The notes beneath the pieces were generated by a model that saw only the letters and a program-made list of their open reading frames with translations, ran no database searches and had not been told where the DNA came from. DNA of 64,000 nt from Dimorphilus gyrociliatus (taxonomy: Eukaryota; Annelida; Polychaeta; Dinophilidae), in NCBI GenBank assembly GCA_904063045.1, contig CAJFCJ010000006.1, positions 2,222,946-2,286,945 of the forward strand, written 5' to 3'. The translations under genes and the position numbers were made by a program. The first letter of the stretch is position 1; each line of letters opens with the position of its first letter. Shown in pieces: positions 1 through 11,693 of this stretch.

Positions 1-135
1 GAATGTATCGAGAAGTAATAACATATTTTAAGCATATTTTGATTAATAGTAAGACCCTAAACAACATATTTGTTATATTAGTCAGACTAAAATACAAATG
101 GTTAAGGTATAAGTTCAATTTCGAAATTATTTGGA

Positions 136-2141
136 ATGGTTTTTAAATTTCTTGCTGACGATAAGTACACGATAAAAAAACTGGTTGAAAGGATTTACAA
201 AAAACCGGTTAACGTAATTTTTCGTGATAAAAAAGTCCCTGGAAGGATATGTACAAATAATTCTGTATTATATTTTAATTGCAATCGTGTTTTTAAAAAG
301 TGAGAGATAAATGCTATTTATATTGAGAAAGTTTAAATGATATCACTTGTGTGCTATTTGTTATATGTTTGAGCAGTCAAGGCAATGGGATCTTGAGAAC
401 TATTCAATGTGCAATTATTACTCTTTTCCTCCAGGATATCAATTTGATTGATGATCTATGGCAACAAGAAGAAATTGATTCAGAAACAAATTCAGAAAAT
501 GCGGTCGCTTCACTCCATCAGAAGGGCGCTTATTCATTTCTAGACACGTTCACTCCTGTTTTGGACAAGTTTGAGACAAAGGAGCCATTTCTTGGCAAAC
601 CGGATGCTTTATTTCAATCCACAAGTGAATCTTCAAGATATCTGTCGGCGAAAACCAATGATTCATTCGACGAACTGGGAATTCAACCCACAAATGAGAA
701 CAAAGGAAATGAATTGCAAGATTTTTTGAATGCTAATTTCACAACCAACACAGATGCTTTTGGAAGTTCTATTCCAGAAGATGTGCTAATGAGCGACGCC
801 TTTATATCTGATGACCAAGAGACACCATTAGATAATCTATTGCGTGATTTAGACGGTAAGTTTTATTTATTCAGAAATTGAAAGTGAAATTAATGATTGT
901 TTTCCGTAACAGCCGCCGAATTGGAAGTTACTACTCCAGAAATAGAAAACATAGCCTCTAACTGGGGCTTGGATATGATTCCAAACTCGCCTGAAGCAAA
1001 TCAAGGTTTTTTAATAATAATATCATTTTGAAGAAGTTATTAACTTTTGATGTCTTTAACAGATGAATCCAACATAAAAGATGATAGTTCTGATAGTGGG
1101 GTATCAAGTAGAGGAAGCACAACCAGAGTAATTATATTTTTCTATCAGTTTAAATCTTGCAATGCATTTTTGTAATCGATTTCTACAAAAAAGGGCTTGG
1201 CCAGAAACACCACTCCCTATTATAAATGTTTAAAAAAATCCATAATTGAATATTTGTATTCTTTTCAGTTTTCCCCAACTGAAGAACACTTAGAGGACAG
1301 TCGCTTACCTCTTTATTCAATTTCCAACCCACCTTCAGATATTTTATCTCTTGCTTCCGATTACACTGACACCGAGCCGTTAGAAGCTAAAGTATCTCAT
1401 TATCAATATGAAAACTCTACCAAATCTGATGATGAATCTGAATTGGAGGAAATGGGGGCTTATGGCGGCGTTGATCCTTCTTGGATTCAACACGATCACC
1501 CATATTCTACAACCGAAAGTCAACATGTTCATCGACAAATGACTGCCCAGAGACATCACTCTATTGTCAATACCAGGAGGCCAAGGCAACGTTCTATGTC
1601 TGCTGCTCCAAGAAGAGCTCTTCCTGAGCCAGTTAATGTTCAAAAACACACAAGATCTCGAGATGAGAAGAAAGCTAAGGCTATGAAAATACCATTAACT
1701 ATTTCACAAATTGTTAATTCAGCAGTTGAAGATTTCAATGATTTGATCGCTGATCACCATCTCACTGAACCCCAATTGCAACTTATTCGAGATATCCGCC
1801 GAAGAGGAAAAAATAAAGTTGCTGCTCAAAATTGTAGGAAACGCAAAATTGAAGTAATTGATCATTTGGAAAAAGAGGTTAATACTTTAAGGCAAGAGAA
1901 AACAAGTCTAGAGAAAGAAGAGGACATGCTGAAAAGGCAGGTAGAAGAATCTAGGAGAAGAATTGAAGAATTGTCTGCTAGTCTATTTAACGAAATACCG
2001 AAACCTTATGAAGGGACTGATAGGCCAGGAGACTACACTCTTGAACAAACAGAAGATGGTAGACTCTTTATGATGCCAAAGGAGTCTACAGAAAAAACTA
2101 GACAATCTAAAAGTTCAAGGAAAAGGAAAGGAAAGAAGTAA
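136..2141 (+). CDS. NFE2L-like: CNC-bZIP transcription factor, NRF/NFE2L (CncC) family
   Basis: Nuclear transcription factor that, with small Maf partners, activates antioxidant-response genes. Exons 136-213 (tentative), 435-855, 913-1005, 1063-1127 and 1269-2141 give 509 aa in frame. The C-terminal exon has the CNC region plus basic region (LTEPQLQLIRDIRRRGKNKV then AAQNCRKRK), a leucine zipper and a Neh3-like tail (TLEQTEDGRLFMMPK). The exon at 435 opens with DINLIDDLW, matching the DIDLIDILW start of the Neh2 region of NRF1/2/3. The KEAP1-binding ETGE appears only as ETKE (573-584). A DSGVS phosphodegron is at 1092-1106. The first exon is the weakest part: an ATG at 136 with a phase-0 donor at 214 fits, but the true 5' end may lie outside the window. 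AATAAA is at 2354. Family assignment is firm; which NRF paralogue it represents is not. Confidence 0.9.
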
Positions 2142-2417
2142 AGTGAAAATTATCTTTTCTGAAAAAAAAAACTGCTTTTTGTCCAAAATTGTGACAAATA
2201 TTCTTAAAAAAGACCGTTCCTTTTTCGTTTACTGTTTATCAGTGTTTGCGTGTATTTTTCAGCTTTATTTTTTCAAGTTATATATTGTGTTTGTTGATAT
2301 TTTAAAAATGTTATTAAGAGAATATTTTTATTTTGTTTTTAAATTCAAGCAAAAATAAATGATAACATGCTACATAATCTTAATGACAGAATTTAACACA
2401 TCATCAAAAATATAAAC

Positions 2418-4666
2418 TTAACGCAAGAGGGCATTGACAACAGCCGTAGCATTCAGATTCTTCAAATCTGAGTAAGTCTGCCCAGTACCAACAAAAATAA
2501 TTGGTTGCCCGGTCGTATAGGTCATAGAAATGCAAGCTCCAACCTTGTCATCTATAGTATCAAACTTTGTAAGAACGATACCATCTATCAAGCGAGGATT
2601 TTCCATGTTTGAAAAGTCAGCCAGAGACTGGTTGAATTTCATCAATTGGTCAACAGCATCATTACCAACGAGAGCTTCTCCAACAAATAAAACCAAGTCT
2701 GGTTGATTTACTTTGATCAATTTGGATAGAGCTCTCATTAGAGGTTCATTATCTTGCATGCGGCCGGCAGTATCAATTAGAACCACATCGTAATGAGTGT
2801 CTCTAGCTATAATAAGATAAAAATAATTAATACTTTCTATTGAGAATTGAAAACTCGTACAAACCATGCGCAATGGCCTCCATGGCAATAGCAGCTGGAT
2901 CTTTCCCGTACCCTCTTTCGAAGAGGTTTACAGTTTCGGGACCCTTATCGACAGGATGGAGAGCATTTAGCTTTCTAACATGAGTTCTTAATTGTTCAAC
3001 AGCACCAGCTCTGAACGTATCACAAGCAGCTATTGATACTTTTAAGCCATTTTCTATTAGCCAAAATGCTATTTTAGCCAAGTTGGTCGACTTTCCAACA
3101 CCATTCACTCCGCAAAATACAATCGCATAAGGTCTTTTATTGGCGCGGGCATCCAAAGCATCCCTGAGAATATCAACACGTCGTTTGGGTGACAAAATTT
3201 GAACACACCCTTCATAAAGTGCCTCCTTAACAGTAGATTGCACAGTTTTGAAAGTTCCAAGAACTTTACCGATAAGTTTCTTTGAAACTGATCCACAAAG
3301 TTGTTCTGCAGTTTCTGCAGCTACATTTTTACTAATCAAGTGCTCCTTCATCTTGCCAATAATTGGCGAGATGTCCTTCTCTTCCAAAGATTTCGAACCT
3401 ATCAGCGAAGTTAAACTCGAAAAGAAACCCCTCGTTGGTTTTTTGGTATTGGTTTCAGCGGTTCCATTAATTTCTTCGTCCGAAATATCAACATCATAAT
3501 CATCATCATCTTCACCAATATCGCGTATTTCTCCACCAGCAGTTCCAACGATTTCTCTCTGCAAACATTACGCTCTTGTATAACTCTATCAATATTTGTC
3601 AAAAATATTTTAATACCTCCGACTTGGTTAGAACAACTTGGGATGTATCTTCTTTTTCTCCCGAATAGTCTAATTTTAACCCAGCTTCAGCCGATTTTCC
3701 CTCATTGGGCCAAACAGTTCTTGATTTGTTTCTCGAAACCTTCTCTTGGACTTGAACCGGGCTTTGAGAAGGCTTAGGTTTTTCACCAGGTGGTTTTCCA
3801 CCTAAATAAATTTAACAGAATTAAATTTATAACTTAAACGATGATATTATAAATTTATTTACGGGCATTTCTGTGGGCTTTCTTCAACTTCATCTTTTCT
3901 ATATTTCTGTTCATTTCATCTTCTTGAAGTTTGTTAGGTCGTTGTTTTTCCACTGGTGCTACATTATTAACTTGTACTCCATTCTTCTTGATAATCATTG
4001 ATGATACCGTCTTTTGTGCTTTGTTAGATTGACTAAAAGCTTTCATTTTAGCTGGGGCTTTTTTTTTCTCATCCTGCTCGACTCTTTTTAGTAAATCCTT
4101 GAAATCGCTGTCAAAATTAAAGCTAAAAGAGTAATTCATGTTGGTAAGCTCATTCTTGTATTTATCTCTAAATTCGATTTGAATAACATCCAAAAATTTA
4201 TCAACATAGGATAACTGAAGGATCTTTTGATAACCAACAACGAACACCAGATCAAACTCATTATCTCTGGCATACTTTAGAGTTAAATCTTCGTGATTGA
4301 AGTGTGATCGGTCAGTTCTTTCCTAGAAATAAATTAAAATGTGTAATTGTTTAAATGAAATTAATAATTTTAACATAATTTATTGATTTTTAGTTTTTTA
4401 AAATACGTTTCTATTAGTGTCTATATTTTTATTCCATAACCAGGCATTATTCAACGTGGAACAGATTTTTTTCCTGGCTAAAGCTGTCTTGCCAGTACTC
4501 AATCAATACGATATGAAACATATGGAAATTAATAAAAGTTGAATTTTACCTGCAAAAAGACCGATTTTATAAGTGTATTGACAGCGGGAGTAAATAATTG
4601 AGTAGTTTCTTGAAAATACCAGAGAACAATCCCGCCTCGGGTAAATATAGCAAAAAAATCAAGCAT
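2418..4666 (-). CDS. SRPRA: Signal recognition particle receptor subunit alpha
   Basis: SRP-family GTPase that docks ribosome-nascent chain-SRP complexes at the ER membrane, anchored through SRPRB. Exons in transcript order: 4666-4550, 4322-3863, 3801-3617, 3558-2865, 2806-2418, giving 614 aa (human about 638). The N-terminal SRX/longin-like domain starts [19 protein letters not shown], almost as in vertebrates. A basic linker follows, then the NG domain with P-loop GVNGVGKST, the DTAGRMQDN switch, [14 protein letters not shown] and [11 protein letters not shown]. No motif is missing. It lies tail-to-tail with the bZIP gene. A minus-strand AATAAA at 2332-2327 falls inside that gene's 3' end, so the two transcripts probably overlap by tens of bases. 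The start is the only ATG giving the family N-terminus. Confidence 0.96.
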
Positions 4667-5494
4667 TTCGCTTTTTCTTCAAAATTTGTCGTGTTGTGAA
4701 ACAACGTAGTTCCGGCTACGAAAATAACTATAGCTCTCTATGTATTACATAAATTCTAGGCGCCATCTAGACATAGCAGAATAATCAGAATATTCTAGTT
4801 AATCTAGAACTTTTCGAGCTAATTTTAGCAAATGTTTTGCAAGAGTTACCATAAAAGAATTTTTTTTAAAAATCATATTGAGAACTATTTAGAAATATTC
4901 TTAAAGAATGATGTATTATTTACGATTTAAACATTTGATAGATTCTTCTAAACTTATCAAAGTGTTTACAATAATTCTCATCAAAAAGATACAATAAGCC
5001 TAGGCGAAAAAAAATATTGTTTTTTATGTGCTATATACTTCTTTAAATAACAATCAAATAGGTTTTTATTCATTTTAATATAGGCCTACTTAATTTTTCG
5101 TAATATATTAAAAAAAGACTATAAACGATTAATCGTAATCTTGATTAATAGTTAAAAGACTTGCAAGAAAAAAATAGCTCTATTTACGCAGCTATAAATT
5201 CGTGAATATTTAATCATTTAATAAATCCTCTGATATTTAAAACTATATACAATGCTCTTTTTATTAGAAAGTTTTCTTTACAGTAGATGGAGCCAAAAGC
5301 ATATCATAACGGTATCTAAAGCAATCTATCTATAATCAATATAAGGCTCTGCCTGGGCGTGCTCTGGCGCCAGCTAAACCCCCGTCCCCATTATTCTCCT
5401 AAAGCCAAATTCGCAGTGGCAAGGAAAGTAGGGGAAAGAAAGGATCGTTTTTTGTTTATTCTAATTTATAGAGGACTATAGAAATTATAGGAAA
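4667..5494. promoter_or_regulatory. Divergent intergenic region SRPRA/AKNA
   Basis: 828 bases between two divergent start codons, so it should hold both promoters. It is very AT-rich except for a short GC-richer patch around 5345-5420. GCGCCATCTAG at 4760-4770 matches, on the minus strand, the CTCF-type core CYAGRKGGCRS. GAATATTC at 4788-4795 is one inverted heat-shock-type unit. No coding sequence or RNA gene is seen. Confidence 0.5.
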
Positions 5495-8400
5495 ATGTAT
5501 CAACGAAATATAAAGATACATAACATGTCAACAGAGGATTTGGAGTTGGACGAACAGGGTATTTATAGAGAAAAGGACTTACCACCCGGGGATGGTGCAA
5601 TTTTAATTGATGACGATGGAATTTGGAGAGATGATGCCGATCGTTTATCGCATTATACGTTCAAAACAGACTCTGGACTAGGCGGAGACTATGGAGAAGG
5701 TAAGAGATCATTTGTTGAAGATCTTAATGATGAAGTTCAAGAGAGCAGCTGTTCAGTGCAGACAATTCAGGTAAACAGCTTTACAATGTTTGATAGGCTG
5801 TCTTAATATAGTCTTTCTCACCATTTGATTTATCTACATAGCCAAACGATGCTAAGGATATGAGTGTTTATTTACAAAAAACTGCTCCCCCCGATTCGAG
5901 CGGAACAGAAATAGCAACTCAAGAAGGAACCTTTAAGGCTGTAGAGCAACCAGGCCACAGTCTAATTGAATTTGAAGAATTAGAAAAGCATCTTATGAGC
6001 GACGTTGACGAGAGAGATTTAATTGGGCAATATTTACGAGATTTGGAAATTCGCCAAAAAGAAGAAGATATAGAACCTCTGGAACTTCCCAACGAGATAA
6101 CTTCTCAAGATATTAGAGATAATGCTAAAATGGTAGCTGCTATGTTAGATAGGCTAACGACGTCTGAAAGTGAAACAGAGAAAAGCATTAAAAGTCCTCG
6201 AAGACAGCTTCCACCCAAACCTAAAAGTAGGCCTTCAAGTGGATCAAGAATTCCTGTCAGGAGTAGAAGTCCGTCCGCTAAAAAGTTAACTCCTAGATCT
6301 TTGCCTATTACTCCTGGAAAAGGTAAAACGAACTTAACTAAAAGTAGTATTTGTCATTTTCTTTCTATTTTAGTCGATTCCACCCAATCTGATGATGAAA
6401 GGTCAAGGTTGAAAACTGCAACCAAAGTTACTAACCGTCCCCCATCCGTCCCGTCAACTCTAAGAGTTAAACCAAATATAGCCGCTTTTACGTCTCAACC
6501 GTCCAATATCAACAATAAAAATTTACTTTTGACCGGAGGATCGTCCATGGATGAAAGTGATGGTCCAGAACAATCTGCGAGATCGGATAAGAGCAAAAGA
6601 GAATTAACTAAGCGTCTCCAGAAAGAATTATTTGAGAAGGAGAAAAAAGACCTAACAATTAATCAACTACAACAAGAACTTCATTCTCTCTATAAGAAAC
6701 ACGCAGAAGCAGAAAACGTTATTGACGAATTAAAAATTGGTGCCAAAGTAACCCTGGATATTTCAGCGCCAACTGGGCAGCTCCCACAGTCCAATAGTGT
6801 ACCCAATGCACAGCATGCTCAATTTATAAGTATCAGTACTCCTGTAGCTGGCCAGCAGGCCGCTATTCAAAGGCCTGGTTCAGCAAGAAAATTGGGTAGT
6901 AGTCAAGCTTCGTTAGGTAATCAATATTTGATTTAAACTTTACAAAGGATTATGTTAATCCACTCAAATTATTATAGGTATACAGGCTTCAACTAATCCT
7001 GGCAGGCCGATTGAAGATAATTTCGTTCGACAAAGAGAAGATAGCGTTGTAAAAGACGATATTTTCAGAAGACGACGAAATTCTTCTATTCAATCTAATC
7101 CTGAAAATCTGCTAAGTGAATTGGCTTCCAAAGTTAGGAATATACAGGATCAAACGGAGTCTTTTAATATCCTTCTTGATCAAGATCAATTGAATATCGG
7201 TGAACAGCAGGATACTTTAACAAATATTAGAAAAAAACATGATGATTTACAAAATCAATATAGCAATCTTAAGTCAGAAACTCTTAGGCGAGATGAAGAG
7301 TTTGACCCCGATTCAGAAGTAGCAGGAGAACTTCATAAACTAAACTTGAAATTAGACGATCTTGAGGGTACTGTTAATAACAATGTACGATTAAAAGCTA
7401 ACGAACGGCAACCGTTTAAAAATAATGCCTTAAAAGCATCCCATAGCGTTGCTTCTGGGGAAGGCTCACTGGGTGGTCCTCATACTGGCTACCTAGCAAA
7501 CAGAAAACGAACAGATGTTCTACCAAGTGTTGGAAATATTCAAACAGATAGAAGGAAATCAAGTGTCGGATCGATCGCCTGCAGTAGACAGGGAGGAGAG
7601 ATGGACGATATGATTGAAAAAGTTAACGAAGATTATGCCCACCTCATGGATAGATATAAAAATCTAAAATCTATGTCTAAATCACCTACCAGAGATGCCG
7701 AAGTTGATAGGCTAATGCAGCAACTTAGGAATATTTACGACGAAGCGCCAGAGAAGATGAATTTAATACCTCCCGAAGCAATTCAAGAGAAATCTTCAAA
7801 CAGAGGAGCATCGTCGGTGTCTAGTAGCAACCCACCTGGACTAACTCAGAGTGATTTGGATTTTAGACACAGGGAAACTTCATCTCTGGCTAGCATTTCT
7901 ACGATTGGCAGGCGAAGATTCACTCCAGATTATAGCGGAGAAAAAATCCCGTCTGTACCTGCTGATAGTGGGATAGGAACAACAACAGCTAGTTCTCTCA
8001 CCGGTCAAAAACGATTAGGAGTCAGCTTGAATCATCAATCGCATTCGCAAGGTCGAAAATCAACAAACTCAAAAAGAGGAGATAGACCACCATCCAGAAG
8101 ATCTTTGCAGATAGAACAATCAAGCTCAGATTCCGACGATATGAGAAGGCCTCCTAGACGCTCGCCAGGAATACGACCACCATCAGAATCGCTACGGGGT
8201 AGTCAACGAAGTCAGCGAATCAAAAATGGCCATACTCCAACAGATTCCGAAATTGCTCTTTATAATGACACCAATCGAAATGATACAGAACTTAAACAAC
8301 TGCAGAGGGAAGTTATCGATTTAAAAGAGCAACTAAATCAAAGGGGGTCATCAAAGAGTACTCCCATAGCTAGACAGCCTCAACCCGTACCACCGTTCGA

Positions 8401-9595
8401 TCTGCATAAAGTAGCTTCTTCTCAACAAGAACCAGTTAGACCGATTCAACCGCAACCTTATGCACCATACAGTCAATATTGGCAACCTGGACAAACTTGG
8501 AATGTTCAACCGATGTACGAATCGGTCGTTCCACAACCTGAAATTCAATCTGCCACAGTAGATACAAGAGCAGATATCCCATCGGAGGTTTATGACCCAA
8601 GATATCCTGATACGTTTGACTATAGACAGCGTCGTCAAAGACACTATGAAAGATCCAAACGTAACCGACGACATGTAGAACCAAATGAAGAAGTTTACTT
8701 CGAGAGAGGACAAGCTGCTGATCACAGAAATGACTATGACAATCCCGAAGATGATTATCCAGATAATCCTAGTTACTTTCAACAGACCGGTCAAAAACCA
8801 AAACACTATACTCAGCATATGCACGACGATAGCCAACGAACTGGACACCCTTATAGTTCATACGGAGAAAGCCCAAGATATGGTGGACCAATGAGTCAAC
8901 AATATTACACATACGGTCAAGGGCCCAACTATGGTCAGAATCCTAACTATGGTCAAAATTATGGCCAAGACCAAAATTATTCCAGGGCACCAAACAATGG
9001 CCTACCCCAGGATGGAAATCAATATTCAAATTTTAATCCAAATTATGATCAGAATCATTCTTCTAACTGGGATGCTACAGCTCCTCCTAACTGGATATTA
9101 CCAAATGGAAATAACTCTAATGGGAACAACTGTAATGGAAACAATCCACAGATATTTTTACAGAATTCTAAAAATTCGGCTCAAGTACAAAGAGGCAAAA
9201 GTAATGCATCCATATTCGTTCCTGCGAAAATAGAGGAAGCGCCAAAAAGAGTCGCTAGAAAATCAAAGATTAGATACTACATAAGAGAATACGACGATTC
9301 GGAAGACGAGAAGAAAAATCGCAAGCTTCATCATCGTCATCATCACCATCACCACCACCATCACAAGCATCGCCATCACGATAAGAACCGAAGTAGATCG
9401 TCATCCACCCACACCAAAGATGAACATGATAGAAGATGTAAATATTCAACATCAGAAGATGAAAAAGCAGATGATTTGAATAAAGTATTAGAAAAGGCAA
9501 AGGTATTAAGAAAATTATCTGGTAAAGTAAAAGATACACTTTCCGAGGATTTAGAAAGATCTTTTCACGAATCTTTCCTGCACGACTATCTTTAA
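5495..9595 (+). CDS. AKNA: AKNA homologue, centrosomal microtubule organiser
   Basis: Vertebrate AKNA, first named as an AT-hook factor, is a centrosomal protein that promotes microtubule nucleation and cell delamination. Exons 5495-5770, 5842-6322, 6374-6916 and 6978-9595 give 1305 aa (human 1439). Three blocks support the call. Around residues 355-375, HAEAENVIDELKIGAKVTL matches human YAEAENTIDQLRLGAKVNL. A middle helix (DYAHLMDRYKNLKS) matches the human GLMERYLAVKS block. The last 40 residues (LNKVLEKAKVLRKLSGKVKD, then an SEDLERSF segment) match the human C-terminus. The rest is disordered and rich in Ser, Arg and Gln, with a YGQ-rich tract (about residues 1070-1165) and a polyhistidine run near 1217-1234. 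A second start at 5525 is possible. The 51-base intron 6323-6373 is in frame without a stop. AATAAA is at 9675. Confidence 0.85.
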
Positions 9596-10033
9596 TAGAG
9601 TGATTTTTTTATATTCGTATCGATGTGATTAATTCAGCTGTGATAAATTTTTTTTCATATACGGAAATTTATGAAATAAACAGTTATCTTGTTGACTAGC
9701 TTAGTTTTGTTATATAAACATTATAAACTAATATTTAATACTCCTTTTATGAGATCATTAAAATAAAATGCATTTTAATGACGACTGAAATTTTCTTGTT
9801 GATAAAAGTGTTCATTATTCCAAAAATAAGCTGAAAGTTTATTAAGATAGCACGAATAGTTGTTCTCTTGTTCTTTTCACTTGTAATTTGTTCTAGAACG
9901 AAACAAGGCCCACATTTTAGAACAATAGTTTTTTTTTAAATGTAAAAATTGTATTTATGCATGAAATTTTAAGGATTTAAAAATTGTTCATTTAACCCAT
10001 TCTATAAAAAAAGTGTTCCTTTTTGAGTATCTT
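9596..10033. other. Convergent 3' region AKNA / HRG1
   Basis: 438 bases between the two stop codons. AKNA poly(A) signals are at 9675 and 9762. A minus-strand AATAAA (TTTATT at 9838-9843) would serve the haem transporter. Nothing else is visible. Confidence 0.6.
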
Positions 10034-10630
10034 TTAAATGGCACTGTAATCGCTTCCTGGTCTATGATATCCTCTTTTACATTCTTTTCTATATTTTCTT
10101 GCATGATAGAACTTAGAAAATCCCCATTTCCAAGTTAAAAAACACCAAACAGCAGAAACATAATGGCTAGTTGGCGAAAGTTCTACAAAAAATCAGACTA
10201 CTTAAAAGCCAAAGATTGGAAGTATTTAAGAACTCACTGTGATGATGATTTATTGCTAAAGTCAAGTACGCTACCAAGCCACATATGCCAGCTAATTGTA
10301 CGATGCATCCACAAAGCATACACTTTCGTAATTTATGGTGATATTCATACTTTGGTTTGTGATAGAGAATGTGGACCAAGAATGTACAAAAGGCAACAAT
10401 ACCTTTAATTATTAGGAGGTATATTTAAAGATTCAATATATCTGGTGTATGCTTGACTAACCTGATATTAAACCCCAGACAGCCGCGTGCCAATTATGAA
10501 AATAAAGACCAAACGAGCAGAAGGCTGATATACCTATAATAGTTCCACATATGGCATAGCCAATATTGAAATAATGTACACATCTTTTAGGTTGATTAGG
10601 CTGAACCAGCCCATCTGTTTCGCCTGCCAT
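10034..10630 (-). CDS. SLC48A1: Haem transporter HRG1 (SLC48A1) homologue
   Basis: Four-helix haem permease of endosome/lysosome membranes that moves haem into the cytosol. Exons in transcript order: 10630-10462, 10402-10238, 10182-10034, giving 160 aa (human 146). The order of features matches the family: a first hydrophobic segment (GYAICGTIIGISAFCSFGLY), then IVAFCTFLV, a third segment (VQLAGICGLVAYLTLAI) followed by NHHH, and a last helix beginning PTSHYVSAVWCFLTWKWGF. The cytoplasmic tail carries HARKYRKE, a variant of the family FARKY motif, and ends DYSAI, a YxxPhi-type sorting signal. The exon 2/3 junction was chosen because GTGAGT is an excellent donor and splicing restores the PTSxYxSxVW match to human. 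It shares a 323-base promoter region with CCDC103. Confidence 0.88.
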
Positions 10631-10953
10631 GTTATTTGAATATTCTCACTTCTAATGCTTATAACTAAATTATACCTCTGTGTGAACAACTAGGATTCGA
10701 AGGTATTGAATATCGGTCGGGTAATAGTCTTTCTTGATAATGATAACTGGTAACTGCTTGTTACCATAGTAACAATACAAGAAAAAAACATATTCACTTT
10801 AGAGGATACAGATTTTTTTCTTTGATAATAATAATAAAACTACTAAAACTTAAAGATACATTTAGAGGACAATTTTTCCTTCAGATACTCTTTTTTGAAG
10901 TTTAATTGAAAACAAACATTGAGTTTTTTGAGCGATAATTTCGATATTTTATC
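10631..10953. promoter_or_regulatory. Divergent promoter region HRG1 / CCDC103
   Basis: 323 bases between head-to-head start codons, AT-rich, no coding potential. The segment TGGTAACTGCTTGTTACCA (10747-10765) is an interrupted inverted repeat (arms TGGTAAC and GTTACCA) and a possible dimeric factor site. Confidence 0.4.
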
Positions 10954-11649
10954 ATGTCAAATAAAAAAAAGACGGAAATTAACTTCGATAGAATCGATAA
11001 ACAAGTTCATAAAGCTGTTTTGGCCGATGAAAAATACAGTCGGGAAAATGACGCAAAATTTCGAGCTCTTCATCAAAAAGTAGCGACATATGATGAATTT
11101 AAGTAAGTCTAAAGTGTATAGCTGCTTAAAGTTTATTCTTTTTTTTATTGTAGAGGCATAGTTGAAGCTTCTCACTTAAAACCATTGGACAAAACTGATA
11201 AAATTACTACAAGTGGTACATTTCAACAAGTATGGAACTCACAAGCATCATCCAAGGATGGTGACGACTTAGAGACAAATCCGTTGAACCTTAATCTAGT
11301 TAATATTCCAAAAAATAGTTCCGATTTTTGGAAAGAGTGGAGAAACATTAAAATATCTGAAGAGAAAACTAATTACCTTCTAAAATTTAAAGATAGTCAA
11401 ATAAGGCAATTTTTCAAAATGGAAATACCAAGCGATCAACTAGAAAGTTTGATAAAGAGTTTATCATCTGTTGGAGAATTAAATCGACTGTCTACCATAA
11501 TTGAATGTATTCAAAACTCAAAAAGATTCAATTTAGCAGTATCTTTTATGAGTTTAGAGCTAAAAAGAACTTTGCAAGAGTTAACAATGAAATTAGAATC
11601 AATTAATCCAGATTTAGTAACAAGTATGATGAAAATTTTATCGTTGTAG
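10954..11649 (+). CDS. CCDC103: Coiled-coil domain protein 103, dynein-arm factor
   Basis: Cytoplasmic and axonemal factor needed to assemble ciliary dynein arms (primary ciliary dyskinesia gene in humans). Exons 10954-11102 and 11154-11649 give 214 aa (human 242). The N-terminal helix NFDRIDKQVHKAVLADEKY followed by RENDAKFRALHQKVATYDEF, and then GIVEASHLKPLDKTDK, match the human protein closely. The C-terminal half is the RPAP3_C-like helical domain. The spliced junction AA|A GGC falls inside the conserved FRGIV block, fixing the intron. The stop is only 44 bases from the MED18 stop on the other strand. Confidence 0.92.
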
Positions 11650-11693
11650 ACTTTTATTATGTTTTACGTTAATGTATATTTTTTTACGATGAA

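Noticed and set aside
2143-2358. 71-codon frame after the bZIP stop
   Set aside because: AT-rich 3'UTR with the poly(A) signal inside it; Phe/Lys-rich composition only.
8351-8848. Long minus-strand frame inside AKNA
   Set aside because: No similarity; it is the complement of the Gln/Arg/Tyr-rich AKNA coding sequence.
9270-9539. Antisense frame opposite the AKNA polyhistidine run
   Set aside because: Shadow of low-complexity CAT/CAC codons; the plus-strand reading is conserved AKNA.
10163-10408. Plus-strand frame opposite the HRG1 homologue
   Set aside because: The minus strand splices into a family-matching four-helix protein; the plus frame has no similarity.
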